A stretch of 64,000 nt of DNA, taken from positions 1-64,000 of the forward strand of contig NZ_CAJYPS010000003.1 of assembly GCF_913777145.1 (NCBI RefSeq), in the 5' to 3' direction. Shown in pieces: positions 27,953 through 35,836 of the stretch. Within the stretch, counting starts at the first letter, position 1, and each line of letters opens with the position of its first letter. The stretch is from an uncultured Roseateles sp. (GTDB lineage Bacteria > Pseudomonadota > Gammaproteobacteria > Burkholderiales > Burkholderiaceae_C). The position numbers were made by a program, and so were the translations under genes. The notes under the pieces were generated by a model. It did not search any database. It saw only the letters and a list, made by a program, of their open reading frames with translations, and was not told where the DNA came from.

Positions 27953-28915
27953 ATGAAACTGCCCCGATTGATGATGTACTGCCTGGCCCTGCTGGGCGCG
28001 CTGTGGCTGGGTGCGGCCCAGGCCCTGCCCAGCGTGGACGAGGTGCAGGCCGCCACCCAGCGTGGCGACTATGTGGCCGCCGAGAAGATGATGCGCGAGG
28101 TGGTCGCGGCCAAGCCCGGCAGCGCGCGTGCCCACTATGTGCTGGCCGAGATCCTGGCCCATGAGCGTCAGTTCACCGAGGCCCAGGAGCAGGCGCGCAA
28201 GGCGCGCTCGCTGGACCCGTCCATCAAGTTCACCGACCCCACCCGCTTCAAGGCCTTCGAGGAGCTGCTGGCGCGCGAGCAGCGCGGCCAGAGTGCGCCG
28301 CCGCGGCTCAGCAGCGCCGATGCCGGCCTGCCCGCTGCGCTGCCGCGCCCGGCGCCGGCCCCCGTGCCCGCGCCGGCCCAGGCCTCGGGCGGTGTGCCCG
28401 TGTGGCTGCTGCTGGGCGGCGCCGTGGTGTTCATCCTGGCTGCCGCGGCCTGGATGCGCCGCCGCGCGGCCGATGCCGCCACCGTGGTCTACCCCGCGCC
28501 GGCGCCCGCTTACGGCGGCGCGGCTGGCGGGGCTTATGGCGGCGGCTACGGCGCCGCGCCCGCACCCGGCTACGGTTATGCGCCCCAGGCCCCGGCGCCC
28601 AGCGGCCCCGGTCTGATGGGCGTGGGCCTGGCCGCGGCCGGTGGCGTGGCCGCCGGCATGCTGGCCGAGAAGCTGCTGCACGAAGGCAGCCGCGACGACG
28701 GCGGCGAACGCCGCTACCGCGATGACAGCGCCGGCAGCGCGGCGGCCGCGCCCGGCGGGCTGATCCCCGGCAGCTTTGCCGACACCGGCGACGACGAGGC
28801 CGCCCGCGAGCTGAGCTCGCGCAGCATCGACTTCGGCACCGGCAATGGCTGGGACGATGGTGGCGGCTCGGCCGACACCGACACCGGCAGCAGCGGCGGT
28901 TCGGACGACTGGTGA
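27953..28915 (+). CDS. TPR-containing membrane protein with Gly/Ala/Tyr-rich tail
   Basis: A 320-residue protein starting at ATG 27953 (GGAG ribosome-binding site at 27942). It has a signal peptide (about 1-25, ending GAAQALPS), a tetratricopeptide-like pair of helices (about 28-90), a proline-rich linker, a transmembrane helix (about 148-166), and a long low-complexity tail with repeated Ala-Tyr-Gly-Gly motifs, then an acidic Asp/Gly/Ser-rich end. The function is not recognised. The layout suggests an envelope protein with a periplasmic TPR domain. Confidence 0.75.
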   Translation: MKLPRLMMYCLALLGALWLGAAQALPSVDEVQAATQRGDYVAAEKMMREVVAAKPGSARAHYVLAEILAHERQFTEAQEQARKARSLDPSIKFTDPTRFKAFEELLAREQRGQSAPPRLSSADAGLPAALPRPAPAPVPAPAQASGGVPVWLLLGGAVVFILAAAAWMRRRAADAATVVYPAPAPAYGGAAGGAYGGGYGAAPAPGYGYAPQAPAPSGPGLMGVGLAAAGGVAAGMLAEKLLHEGSRDDGGERRYRDDSAGSAAAAPGGLIPGSFADTGDDEAARELSSRSIDFGTGNGWDDGGGSADTDTGSSGGSDDW

Positions 28916-28958
28916 AGCCCGCACGGCCGCGCGGGGCGGGCCACGGATAATCCGCCCC

Positions 28959-29609
28959 ATGTCGCTTGCCGTCCTCACCGGCCAGTTGCTCGCCTCGGTG
29001 GCGCGTCTGATCACCGGGGCCCAGGGCCACTGGAAGGGCTGCCCGCCGCTGGCGGAGCAGCGCATCTACATCGCCAACCACCAGAGTCACTTCGATCTGG
29101 TCCTGATCTGGGCCGCCTTCCCGCATGAGCTGCGCGCCCACACGCGCGCCATCGCGGCGCGCGACTACTGGACGACCTCGGCGCTCAAGCGCTGGCTCAC
29201 CACCGAGGTCTTCAACGCGATCTACGTCAGCCGCACCCGCGCCAACCCCGACGAAGACCCGCTGGAGCCCCTGGTCGAGGCGCTGTCCCACGGCGACTCG
29301 CTGGTGTTCTTCCCCGAGGGCACGCGCTCCAACAAGGGCGACCCCCAGCCCTTCAAGAGCGGCATCTACCACCTCGCCCAGCAGTTCCCCGAGGTGCCCA
29401 TCATTCCCACCTGGATAGACAACGTGCAGCGCGTGATGCCCAAGGGCGAGGTCGTGCCGGTGCCGGTGCTGTGCACCGTCACCTTCGGCGAGCCGCTGTG
29501 GCTGCGCGAGGGCGAGAGCAAGGCCGACTTCCTGGTGCGCGCCCGAGACGCGGTGATGGCCCAGCGCCCCGACCCGCTGCGCGTGCAGCAGACGGCGGAG
29601 CCGGTCTGA
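28959..29609 (+). CDS. PlsC-like lysophospholipid acyltransferase
   Basis: A 216-residue acyltransferase of the PlsC/LPLAT family. It has the catalytic NHQSHFD box (His 41, Asp 46), FPEGTRSNKG for glycerol-phosphate binding, and VPIIPTWIDN. It probably acylates 1-acyl-glycerol-3-phosphate or a related lysolipid. Only one hydrophobic segment is seen at the N-terminus. The stop overlaps the next gene by one base (TGATG), linking it to a CdsA-like enzyme, the next step in phospholipid synthesis. Confidence 0.88.
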   Translation: MSLAVLTGQLLASVARLITGAQGHWKGCPPLAEQRIYIANHQSHFDLVLIWAAFPHELRAHTRAIAARDYWTTSALKRWLTTEVFNAIYVSRTRANPDEDPLEPLVEALSHGDSLVFFPEGTRSNKGDPQPFKSGIYHLAQQFPEVPIIPTWIDNVQRVMPKGEVVPVPVLCTVTFGEPLWLREGESKADFLVRARDAVMAQRPDPLRVQQTAEPV

Positions 29610-30607
29610 TGGGCTGGCTCAAGCAACTCACCACCAGCGAGCAGGTGGCGCTGCTCTTCGTCGTGCTGTTCGGTTTCCTGATGCTGCTGAGCATCGGCCT
29701 GTTCCTGAACTCGCTGCGCGAGCGGCCGCTGGAAGACGCCCGCCGCCCCTCGCGCCTGAGCTGGGAGCGCGTGCGCCCCGACCTGCGCGCCGCGTGGGTG
29801 GGCGGCTGCATGTTCTGGGCCGCGTGGATCTCCGGCCCGCTGGGCGCGACCGCGCTGTTCGCGCTGTGCTCCTTCCTGGCGTTGCGCGAGTTCATCACCA
29901 TGCTGCACACCCAGCGCAGCGACCACCGCACGCTGATCGTCGCGTTCTTCCTGCTGCTGCCGGTGCAGTACATGCTGTGCGGCACGCGCTTCTTCGACCT
30001 GTTCACCGTGTTCCTGCCGGTCTACGGCTTCCTGGTGCTGCCCATCGTCAGCGCGCTGGCCGACGACCCCCACCGTTTCCTGGAACGCAACGCCAAGATC
30101 CAGTGGGGCGTGATGGTCTGCGTCTACGGCCTGTCGCACGCGCCGGCCGTGCTGCTGCTGGACTTCCCCGGCTACACCGGCCGCGGTGCCTTCTTGCTGT
30201 TCTTCCTGGTGATGGTGATGGCGGCCTCGCAGATCGCGCAGGAGATCGCGCGGCGCTCGCTGCGCAACCGGCCCATCGCGCGGCGCATCAGCCGCAGCTT
30301 CTCGATGCGCGCCTGGTGGATAGGCACGCTGGCCGGCGCCTTCACCGGCGGCCTGCTGTACTGGATCACGCCCTTCAAGGCCGGCCAGGCCTTTGTGATG
30401 GCACTGCTGGCGGCCGGCGCGGGCGGCTTCGGCGGCCTGGTGATGCGCGCGCTCAAGAAGGACGCCGGCATGCGCTACTGGGGCAACCGCAGCTCCATCA
30501 CCGGCGCCGTGGGCCTGCTGGACCGCATCGCGGTGCTGTGCTTTGCGGCGCCAGTGTTCTTCCATTCGGTGCGCTGGTACTTCCAGTTGCCGTTGGGATC
30601 ACGATGA
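29609..30607 (+). CDS. CdsA-like phosphatidate cytidylyltransferase
   Basis: A 332-residue polytopic membrane protein with about eight hydrophobic segments that resembles the CDP-diglyceride synthase family. The C-terminal signature region is present in a divergent form ([18 protein letters not shown] then GLLDRIAVL). It would activate phosphatidic acid with CTP. It is translationally coupled to the PlsC-like gene upstream, so the pair forms a small phospholipid unit, and ruvC starts 4 bases after it. Confidence 0.82.
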   Translation: MGWLKQLTTSEQVALLFVVLFGFLMLLSIGLFLNSLRERPLEDARRPSRLSWERVRPDLRAAWVGGCMFWAAWISGPLGATALFALCSFLALREFITMLHTQRSDHRTLIVAFFLLLPVQYMLCGTRFFDLFTVFLPVYGFLVLPIVSALADDPHRFLERNAKIQWGVMVCVYGLSHAPAVLLLDFPGYTGRGAFLLFFLVMVMAASQIAQEIARRSLRNRPIARRISRSFSMRAWWIGTLAGAFTGGLLYWITPFKAGQAFVMALLAAGAGGFGGLVMRALKKDAGMRYWGNRSSITGAVGLLDRIAVLCFAAPVFFHSVRWYFQLPLGSR

Positions 30608-30611
30608 GGCC

Positions 30612-31160
30612 ATGAGGATCCTCGGCATCGACCCCGGCCTGCAGACCACGGGCTTTGGCGTCATCGACGCGGACGGGCCGCGCCATGCCTATGTGGCCAG
30701 CGGCACCATCAAGACCAGCGGTGTGGCGGTGGGCGATCTGCCGGCGCGCATCAAGATCCTGCACGAAGGCATCTGCGAGGTGGTGGCGCGCTACCAGCCG
30801 CAGTGCGCGGCGGTGGAGATCATCTTCGTGAACGTGAACCCGCAGTCCACGCTGCTGCTGGGCCAGGCCCGCGGCGCGGCGCTGGGCGCGCTGGTGTCGC
30901 GCCAGCTGCCGGTGAGCGAATACACCGCAGTGCAGATGAAGAAGGCCATCGCCGGCCATGGCCAGGCCAAGAAGGAGCAGGTGCAGCTGATGGTGCAGCG
31001 TCTGCTGAACCTGCCCGGTGTGCCGGGCAAGGACGCGGCCGATGCGCTGGGGCTGGCCATCATGCACGCGCATGCCAGCGTGAGCTTTGATGCGATGAGC
31101 CGCAGCACGGAGTTGACGCGGCGGCAGCATGCGATCTTCAAGGGTGGGCGGACGTATTGA
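30612..31160 (+). CDS. ruvC: Holliday junction resolvase RuvC
   Basis: RuvC is the endonuclease that cuts Holliday junctions together with RuvAB. The 182-residue protein begins [14 protein letters not shown] (catalytic D7), has E69 in AAVEIIFVN, and D141/D144 in GKDAADALG, completing the acidic active site. ATG 30612 gives the canonical N-terminus. No ruvA or ruvB follows. Instead the accessory island begins within 50 bases. Confidence 0.96.
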   Translation: MRILGIDPGLQTTGFGVIDADGPRHAYVASGTIKTSGVAVGDLPARIKILHEGICEVVARYQPQCAAVEIIFVNVNPQSTLLLGQARGAALGALVSRQLPVSEYTAVQMKKAIAGHGQAKKEQVQLMVQRLLNLPGVPGKDAADALGLAIMHAHASVSFDAMSRSTELTRRQHAIFKGGRTY

Positions 31161-31207
31161 GGGTCAGGTCTTGCGGGGTGCTCGCTGTTGAGTTGCTCCG
31201 GGTGCGT

Positions 31208-31488
31208 TTGGCTTGATGGGTGAGGCCCATGCCGGGAGTTCGCCCCGGCGGGCGACCCACTTTCTGTCCCGCCAGAAAGTGGGCAAAGAGCGGCCCCTGT
31301 TCCGCCGCCCCTCGCTATGCGAGGGGTTCCCTGCGATGCTCAAACGGCGAGGCCGCGGCCAACTCGCTTCGTTCGTTTCACTCACTCCGCTCAAACAAGG
31401 GCCGCGAGTCAGATGTTGAGGCGTGCTGCGCACGCGCCTCGCCGTTCTGCGCTTCTCGGCGGCTCCAAAGGGGAAGCCCGGAACAGCC
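31208..31488 (+). repeat. 281-base hairpin-rich repeat, copy 1
   Basis: This block recurs in inverted orientation at 36135-36415. A hand alignment without gaps gives about 256 of 281 identical bases. Internal hairpins include CCCACTTTCTG/CAGAAAGTGGG (31256-31283, 6-base loop) and CCCCTCGC-TAT-GCGAGGGG (31308-31326). A run of in-frame codons gives spurious open frames, but no gene is credible. The two copies bracket the island. Repeats of this flavour seem widespread in Burkholderiales (from memory), but I know no name for them. Confidence 0.85.
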
Positions 31489-31489
31489 A

Positions 31490-31540
31490 AATACAAAAGC
31501 AAAGAGCCGGTCTGACGACCGGCTCTTGCTTTTGCGTATT
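31490..31540. terminator. long near-perfect hairpin with TGAC loop
   Basis: AATAC then an 18-base arm (31495-31512) pairs with 31517-31533 around the tetraloop TGAC, one base bulged, and closes with GTATT (31536-31540). T-rich tails on both strands (CTTTTGCGTATT on the plus side) make it a plausible bidirectional terminator. It directly follows repeat copy 1, as another TGAC-loop hairpin follows copy 2. Confidence 0.7.
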
Positions 31541-31677
31541 AACGTTCGAGCTAAGCTGCCGTGGCGGGGCAGCTTGATCGAATACGAAGGGACTTCCCAC
31601 CTTCTGGCCCACGGCGTCGAGGCGCCAAGATTGATAGTGCGAATCGTCAATCTGCAGCCATGTGAAAGGGGAAGCCC
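31541..31677 (+). ncRNA. candidate IS110 guide-RNA region upstream of transposase
   Basis: IS110-family elements encode a structured non-coding RNA that guides insertion; in the IS110 group it lies upstream of the transposase, and in the IS1111 group downstream. This 137-base stretch contains AAGCTGCC/GGCAGCTT (31553-31575, 7-base loop) and AGATTGA/TCAATCT (31628-31653, 12-base loop). The downstream gap to the right repeat is only about 62 bases, so the upstream segment is the better candidate. Structure prediction only. Confidence 0.35.
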
Positions 31678-32760
31678 ATGAACGAGATTACCCGAGTCGG
31701 GGTCGATCTGGCCAAGCGCGTGATCCAGGTTCACGCCGTCGATGCAACAGGCCGCGTGGTGGCCGCCAAGGCTTTGCCCGCCGAAAAGTTCGCCGCCTGG
31801 TGCGCGCAACTGCGTACAGGTTGCATCGTGGCAATGGAGGCCTGCGGCGGCGCTCACCACTGGGTGCGCAAGCTGCGCTGCCTCGGGCTGGATGCGCGCC
31901 TCATCGCCGGCCACTTCGTCACGCCCTACCGCATGGCCGGCAGGGGCGGCAAGAACGACGCCAACGATGCCGCCGCGATCTGCGAGGCCGCCGGCCGGCC
32001 GCACATGCGCTTCGTGCCGGTGAAGACGCCCGCCCAGCAAGCCCTGCTGGCCATCCACCGCCTGCGCGAAGGCTACAAGGAAGACCGCACTGCCTGCATC
32101 AACCGCATCCGCGGCCTGCTCACCGAATTCGGCATCGTCTTCGCGCAGAGCCCCGAAGCATTGCGCTTGGGCCTAGCCGATGTGCTGGAAGACGCCAGTA
32201 ACGAGTTGCCCGGCATCGCCCGGCTGGCACTGCAGGAAGCCCGGCTGCACTGGATCGAGCTGGAGTGCCACATCGCCAGTTGCGACGAGCGCATCGCCGC
32301 GCATGTGCGATCGGACGCGCAGGCCAAGGCGGCGGCCCAGCGCAGCGGCATCGGCCCCGTGACCGCCTCGGCGCTGGTCGCCACGGTGGGCGACTTCACG
32401 CAGTTCAAGAACGGCGCGCAGTTCGGCTCATGGCTGGGCCTGGTGCCCCGGCAGAACTCCAGCGGCGGCAAGACGGTGCTGGGACGCATCACCAAGCGCG
32501 GCGACGACTACCTGCGCACGCTGCTGATCCAGGGTGCCAAGTCGGCCGTCATGACGGCGCACAAACGCAGCGACAAGATCTCGCAGTGGCTAGTGCAGTT
32601 GCTGGCCCGCGTGGGCTGGCAGAAGGCCGTGGTGGCGCTGGCCAACAAGAACGCGCGCATCGCCTGGGCGCTGCTGGCCAAGGGGCGCGAGTTCGATCCG
32701 AACTACGTGTCGGTCAAGCCTGGTGAGACCGTGCCGATACCGGCTGTGACTCCGGCCTGA
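31678..32760 (+). CDS. IS110-family DEDD transposase/recombinase
   Basis: A 360-residue IS110-type transposase. The RuvC-like DEDD domain has D10 (GVDLAKRVIQVH), E54 (AMEACGGAHHW), D94 and D97 (GGKNDANDAAA). The C-terminal transposase_20 domain has GIGPVTASALVA, SWLGLVPRQNSSGGK with the putative nucleophile Ser 261 or 262, and GRITKRGDDYLR. AGGGGAAG precedes the ATG. All catalytic residues and full length are present, so it is probably functional. The EACGGAHHW variant resembles the IS1111 subgroup. Confidence 0.93.
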   Translation: MNEITRVGVDLAKRVIQVHAVDATGRVVAAKALPAEKFAAWCAQLRTGCIVAMEACGGAHHWVRKLRCLGLDARLIAGHFVTPYRMAGRGGKNDANDAAAICEAAGRPHMRFVPVKTPAQQALLAIHRLREGYKEDRTACINRIRGLLTEFGIVFAQSPEALRLGLADVLEDASNELPGIARLALQEARLHWIELECHIASCDERIAAHVRSDAQAKAAAQRSGIGPVTASALVATVGDFTQFKNGAQFGSWLGLVPRQNSSGGKTVLGRITKRGDDYLRTLLIQGAKSAVMTAHKRSDKISQWLVQLLARVGWQKAVVALANKNARIAWALLAKGREFDPNYVSVKPGETVPIPAVTPA

Positions 32761-32833
32761 AACCCATGCACGACCCGACAAGTTCTTCCTCGTAGACGTG
32801 CGTTCGAAGATGCAATTCACAGGTCAGACCGGC

Positions 32834-33196
32834 AGCAGGCAAGCTCGACTAACCCTGTGCCGCGCCCATGGTGGCGACGGCGGCGAGTGAATGGAGCCCT
32901 GCTGAGCGGTTGGTATCTGGGCCCGCACCGAAAGCCGAGTGAGTGCAACAAGGCCGCCTGTAAATGTGCAGTCTGTTCTCTGTGACGCTGCATCAAACCC
33001 GAACTCAGGTCTTGAGAAAAACAGCGAAGGCGACTATCGGATACCGCCTACATCAATCCGGTTGATTAACCGGGAAGTCCCTGTAGATGGGTTAGGCATC
33101 AGTGCGCTGCGATGCTTGACGGCGAAGTTGGACGATCGGGCCGCTGCCCGCGGCTCCGCTTATAGTTTGTGACGACGACTCACGCACCCAGCAAAT
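32834..33196. other. 363-base non-coding stretch between IS and ATPase gene
   Basis: No convincing gene. It holds a dyad CCGGTT-GATT-AACCGG (33058-33073), and an integron-type core site GTTAGGC at 33091-33097 beginning GTTAGGCATCAG, the classical look of the first bases of a gene cassette. TATAGT at 33161-33166 could be a -10 box for the ATPase gene, but no good -35 is seen. A 77-codon open frame from GTG 32939 has no recognisable features and crosses the core site. Confidence 0.4.
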
Positions 33197-34342
33197 ATGC
33201 CGATCACATCAGAGCAACGGACGCTACTAAGCACAGCCTTCCGGCCGCACGCACCGATCGAAGAGCCTAGCTCATTCATCGGGCGAGAGAGCGAGCTCGA
33301 GCGTGTACGTGACGCTATCACTTCCCCTGGACTTCACGTCGTCGTCTATGGTGAGCGCGGATGTGGAAAGACCTCGCTGGCGAATGTCGCGACTTCTGCC
33401 GTGCCGCGACTTCAGGTGTTCTGTGAGGAGAACGCTACCTTCGCGACGCTGCTTCGTGATGCTGCTCTGAAGTATCAAGCCCTGCACCCAAGTGAGGTGG
33501 TGTTCGATGCGATCTCGGACTCGATCCGGACCCGGGGCGTTACCTTGCCCGCGAGCGCGCTGACGGGCAACATGTTCCTCCAGCTCTTAGCGCCGGGACA
33601 AGCCCTGTGCATAGTGTTCGACGAGCTCGATCGAGTGCAGGACAGGGGCCTGATTGCGTCGTTGGCGGAGCTTGCGAAGAACGCTGCTACTTATCACCAG
33701 AACCTGACGCTTGTGATGGTTGGCGCAAGCGAGACGGCAGATGGACTGCTTGCAGGACATCTGTCCAACTTCCGAAACCTCCGGCAAGTCCCATTGAATA
33801 GGATGAGTCCAGTCGAACTCGGTGGCATTCTGTCTCGTGGTGAAGGGGTGCTTGGTATCTCGTTCGGTGCTGCTGTAAAGACCGAAATGATTGTTATGTC
33901 TGATCACATGCCCTACTACCTGCACCTGCTTGCGACAAATGCTGCGAAAAGCGCAATGAACAGAGATGCGTCGCAGGTTTCACCTCAGGACCTTAGAGCT
34001 GGCGCACAGGCAGCGGCTGCGGACGTTGACCATACCCTTCGTGAGACGTACGAGTTTGCGACGGCCTCGGAGAAGGGCTCGCACATCTATCGCCGACTAG
34101 TCTGGGCGATGGCGAGCATGGACTCTGTGGTCTGCAACGTAGGGTCCATCAATGAGCTTGCAAATCAGATTGCAGTGGCAGAAGGGGATCGTGACGTGAC
34201 GCCGCAAGCTCTGGGCGCTGCTATCAGACGACTTACCTCGGATGACAAGCGCGCGATAGTCGCGCAGGTTCTGGCGGGGAACTACAAGTTTAAGCACCCT
34301 CTGATGAAGGGCTTCGTGAGGCTGGCTCGCCATAGTCAATGA
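33197..34342 (+). CDS. AAA+ family ATPase, partner of a HEPN-type protein
   Basis: A 381-residue P-loop ATPase of the AAA/ORC-like group. After an N-terminal SSFIGRESELERVRDAI box come Walker A GERGCGKTS (52-60), Walker B LCIVFDE with D142 and E143, and a sensor-1 like VMVGAS (174-179). The C-terminal third looks like a helical/winged-helix region. Such ATPases with nuclease partners are typical of conflict systems, where the ATPase senses or regulates and the partner kills or degrades. The GC content is visibly lower than in the housekeeping genes. Its stop overlaps the next gene by 4 bases. Confidence 0.85.
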   Translation: MPITSEQRTLLSTAFRPHAPIEEPSSFIGRESELERVRDAITSPGLHVVVYGERGCGKTSLANVATSAVPRLQVFCEENATFATLLRDAALKYQALHPSEVVFDAISDSIRTRGVTLPASALTGNMFLQLLAPGQALCIVFDELDRVQDRGLIASLAELAKNAATYHQNLTLVMVGASETADGLLAGHLSNFRNLRQVPLNRMSPVELGGILSRGEGVLGISFGAAVKTEMIVMSDHMPYYLHLLATNAAKSAMNRDASQVSPQDLRAGAQAAAADVDHTLRETYEFATASEKGSHIYRRLVWAMASMDSVVCNVGSINELANQIAVAEGDRDVTPQALGAAIRRLTSDDKRAIVAQVLAGNYKFKHPLMKGFVRLARHSQ

Positions 34343-34914
34343 CTCACGTAGACCTTGAAGCCGAGATTCGGCAGACTGTGCAGGCCTACTGGAGAGTTCG
34401 GGCGTCACTTCGACTTCAGGCGCCCGGCGATGCGATTGCGCATCAACGGCTTGGCTTTGAAGGAGTGGTGGAAGTGGGAAGCATGTCCGGCTTACTCAGT
34501 AACGAGTCAGTTGGGCAGGCGCATGCCGCGCTTTCTGAATACGCGGCAACTCGCTTAGCCAGAGATATGTTTACCGCGCTTATCGCCGCGTTCGAGCGAC
34601 GGCTCGTATCGAGAATCGTATCCGGCGGCGGTGACGGCTCAGGGACTCTTGGCGCGCTACAGCGGAAGGTCGAAGGTTTAGTAGTCGTTCCTCAACTACT
34701 GCGAGAGGACTTGGTCGAGGTTCGGGAGCGGAGAAACGCGCTCATCCATCACGACGGGCTTGCCGACTCCAAACATGTAGCCGCTGCAGCGCTAGTTCAC
34801 CCTCGCGCGCCTACTTTCGTTCCGCTTTTGAGTGTGGGGACCACTGTTGTGCCTGATGGTTCGTACCTGACCTATGCTGCAGACGTATTGGTTCGGTACT
34901 CTGCAGCGCTATGA
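34339..34914 (+). CDS. HEPN-like protein with RNase motif
   Basis: A 191-residue mostly helical protein. The stretch RERRNALIHHDG (residues 129-140) contains R132-N-x3-H137, the R-x4-H motif of HEPN ribonucleases, set at the end of a helix following a hydrophobic run as in that fold. There are no membrane segments. The start overlaps the ATPase stop in an ATGA, so the two proteins are made in linked amounts. I infer an RNA-cleaving effector controlled by the ATPase. The assignment rests on one motif and context. Confidence 0.6.
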   Translation: MTHVDLEAEIRQTVQAYWRVRASLRLQAPGDAIAHQRLGFEGVVEVGSMSGLLSNESVGQAHAALSEYAATRLARDMFTALIAAFERRLVSRIVSGGGDGSGTLGALQRKVEGLVVVPQLLREDLVEVRERRNALIHHDGLADSKHVAAAALVHPRAPTFVPLLSVGTTVVPDGSYLTYAADVLVRYSAAL

Positions 34915-34970
34915 GTGCTCGGGCGTTGACGGTAGACTGAACTACGGCTGGGCGAAGAGTTGGTTCTAAT

Positions 34971-35084
34971 GCCTAACGTCGGAGTTGACCGGCACGCACC
35001 GGCAAGGCGCCGCGAGACGTTTGCTCCCGAGCAGGGCGTGCGGCGCCTTGCCGGTGCGTTTTCGCGTCGAACGACCTGTTAGCC
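34971..35084 (-). other. integron attC recombination site
   Basis: Read on the minus strand: R'' box GGCTAAC (35078-35084), then L'' box GTTCGAC (35066-35072), a 19-base perfect stem (35040-35058 with 34995-35013) around a 26-base loop, L' box GTCAAC (34984-34989), and R' box GTTAGGC (34971-34977), which fits GTTRRRY exactly. The L'' box has one extra base over L', the extrahelical-base signature that sets attC polarity. The 114-base length lies in the known range. The strand TAACAGGTCGTTC also matches the common attC 5' pattern. Confidence 0.85.
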
Positions 35085-35091
35085 CGCACCT

Positions 35092-35562
35092 CTACTCTCT
35101 CCATAGCAGGCTGTTTTGGGCATCCGGCATGTTCGTATGATCGGAGGCTGGGATGTGCGGCGACTCCTGGGCCAACGCATCAATCCGCTGTCGAATGGCG
35201 TCAAGGCGAACGTTATCTTCTTCGGGCTGGGAAAGCCACAACTCAAGCTCGCGGCCGACTGCGTTGTATTTGGAGCCCGCCGTACGGTGCTTTTCAGCCT
35301 TGTCATTGAAGCCGAGAAAGGACTGGAGCCCCGAAAGGATTGCGGCTGCAATGCTCAGAACTCCTACAGTCACCTGCCACCAAAACTCGGGCTTCGACTG
35401 CAGCGTCGCAAAGACCGACGTGCCGACAATCGTGGCGAATACCACGGTCGGGAGCCCCAACCAGAAATTCAAGCGAGAAAAGCGCTGGGCAGCTCGGTAG
35501 TGGCTGTAGCCTACGTTTGAGGCGCGTTCGTACCAGCGAACAGCGACGGGACGAGAGAACAT
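35092..35562 (-). CDS. SLATT-like two-transmembrane effector
   Basis: A 156-residue protein with an N-terminal helical part (RASNVGYSHYRAAQRFSRLNFWLG), two transmembrane helices (about 33-54 and 60-83), then a conserved-looking cytoplasmic helix LGFNDKAEKHRTAGSKYNAV. This matches the SLATT family, predicted pore-forming effectors associated with nucleotide-second-messenger and other conflict systems. Activation would permeabilise the membrane and stop growth. It starts 4 bases after the 89-residue gene and is followed directly by attC. Confidence 0.75.
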   Translation of the reverse strand: MFSRPVAVRWYERASNVGYSHYRAAQRFSRLNFWLGLPTVVFATIVGTSVFATLQSKPEFWWQVTVGVLSIAAAILSGLQSFLGFNDKAEKHRTAGSKYNAVGRELELWLSQPEEDNVRLDAIRQRIDALAQESPHIPASDHTNMPDAQNSLLWRE

Positions 35563-35566
35563 AGGT

Positions 35567-35836
35567 CTAGCGCGCAGTAGGCTGCAGAGCTTGGAAGACT
35601 TGGCGGGCTACTTCGAAGATGGCTTCTTGCTCTTGCACTGTCCCCTCGACCGTTACTCGGGAGACTGCCCAAGTTCTCGAGAAGTCACCACCTAGAGATT
35701 CGGTCGTAGGGTCGCGAATGACTTTGGTGTCGTATGCATCAAGTGCCCTCGTCAGCCTTGCAACGTACTCGTCAAACGGCACGCGGTTCGTTCGACAAGT
35801 GTAGTGGTCCAGCAGAACAACGAGTTCTTTCTTCAT
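35567..35836 (-). CDS. small protein upstream of SLATT gene
   Basis: An 89-residue protein, MKKELVVLLDHYTCRTNR at its start, with no signal peptide or membrane helix and no family I recognise. It contains alternating hydrophobic segments consistent with a small alpha/beta fold. AGGAGAGG (35838-35845 on the minus strand) gives a strong ribosome-binding site. It lies first in the cassette with the SLATT protein 4 bases downstream, so it may sense or restrain that effector, for example as an antitoxin-like or sensor partner. Inference only. Confidence 0.65.
   Translation of the reverse strand: MKKELVVLLDHYTCRTNRVPFDEYVARLTRALDAYDTKVIRDPTTESLGGDFSRTWAVSRVTVEGTVQEQEAIFEVARQVFQALQPTAR

Larger units (their letters stand above)
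31506..32833 (+). mobile_element. IS110-family insertion sequence (possible IS1111 subgroup)
   Basis: One DEDD transposase gene flanked by an 11-base inverted match: GCCGGTCTGAC at 31506-31516 and GTCAGACCGGC at 32823-32833. Subterminal inverted repeats of this size characterise the IS1111 subgroup, while other IS110 elements lack them. True ends probably lie a few bases beyond these repeats and cannot be fixed from one copy. No target duplication is expected for the family. The 160-base leader between left repeat and gene folds into two stems and is a candidate guide (bridge/seeker) RNA. Confidence 0.7.
33092..34977 (+). other. cassette-like unit carrying the AAA ATPase / HEPN pair
   Basis: The unit opens with GTTAGGCAT (33091-33099) and closes with its reverse complement ATGCCTAAC (34969-34977), directly where the attC site begins. 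In integron cassettes the first bases (TTRRRY) are complementary to the cassette's own attC R'' box, and this holds here. However, the asymmetric spacer base of the attC points the other way (minus strand), so the unit may be an inverted or fused cassette. Confidence 0.4.

Noticed and set aside
31213..31681. Open frames inside repeat copy 1, and those at 36040-36444 in copy 2
   Set aside because: They run through conserved hairpins and are explained by the 281-base repeat. Base changes between copies do not favour synonymous positions; they preserve pairing instead.
33040..33097. Short second attC ending at GTTAGGC 33091
   Set aside because: GCCTA/TAGGC and a CCGGTT dyad are present, but no AAC in the R'' box and no L boxes. 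Pairing is too poor for an attC.
32939..33172. 77-codon frame starting GTG upstream of the ATPase
   Set aside because: No ribosome-binding site, no recognisable features, and it crosses the integron core site at 33091.
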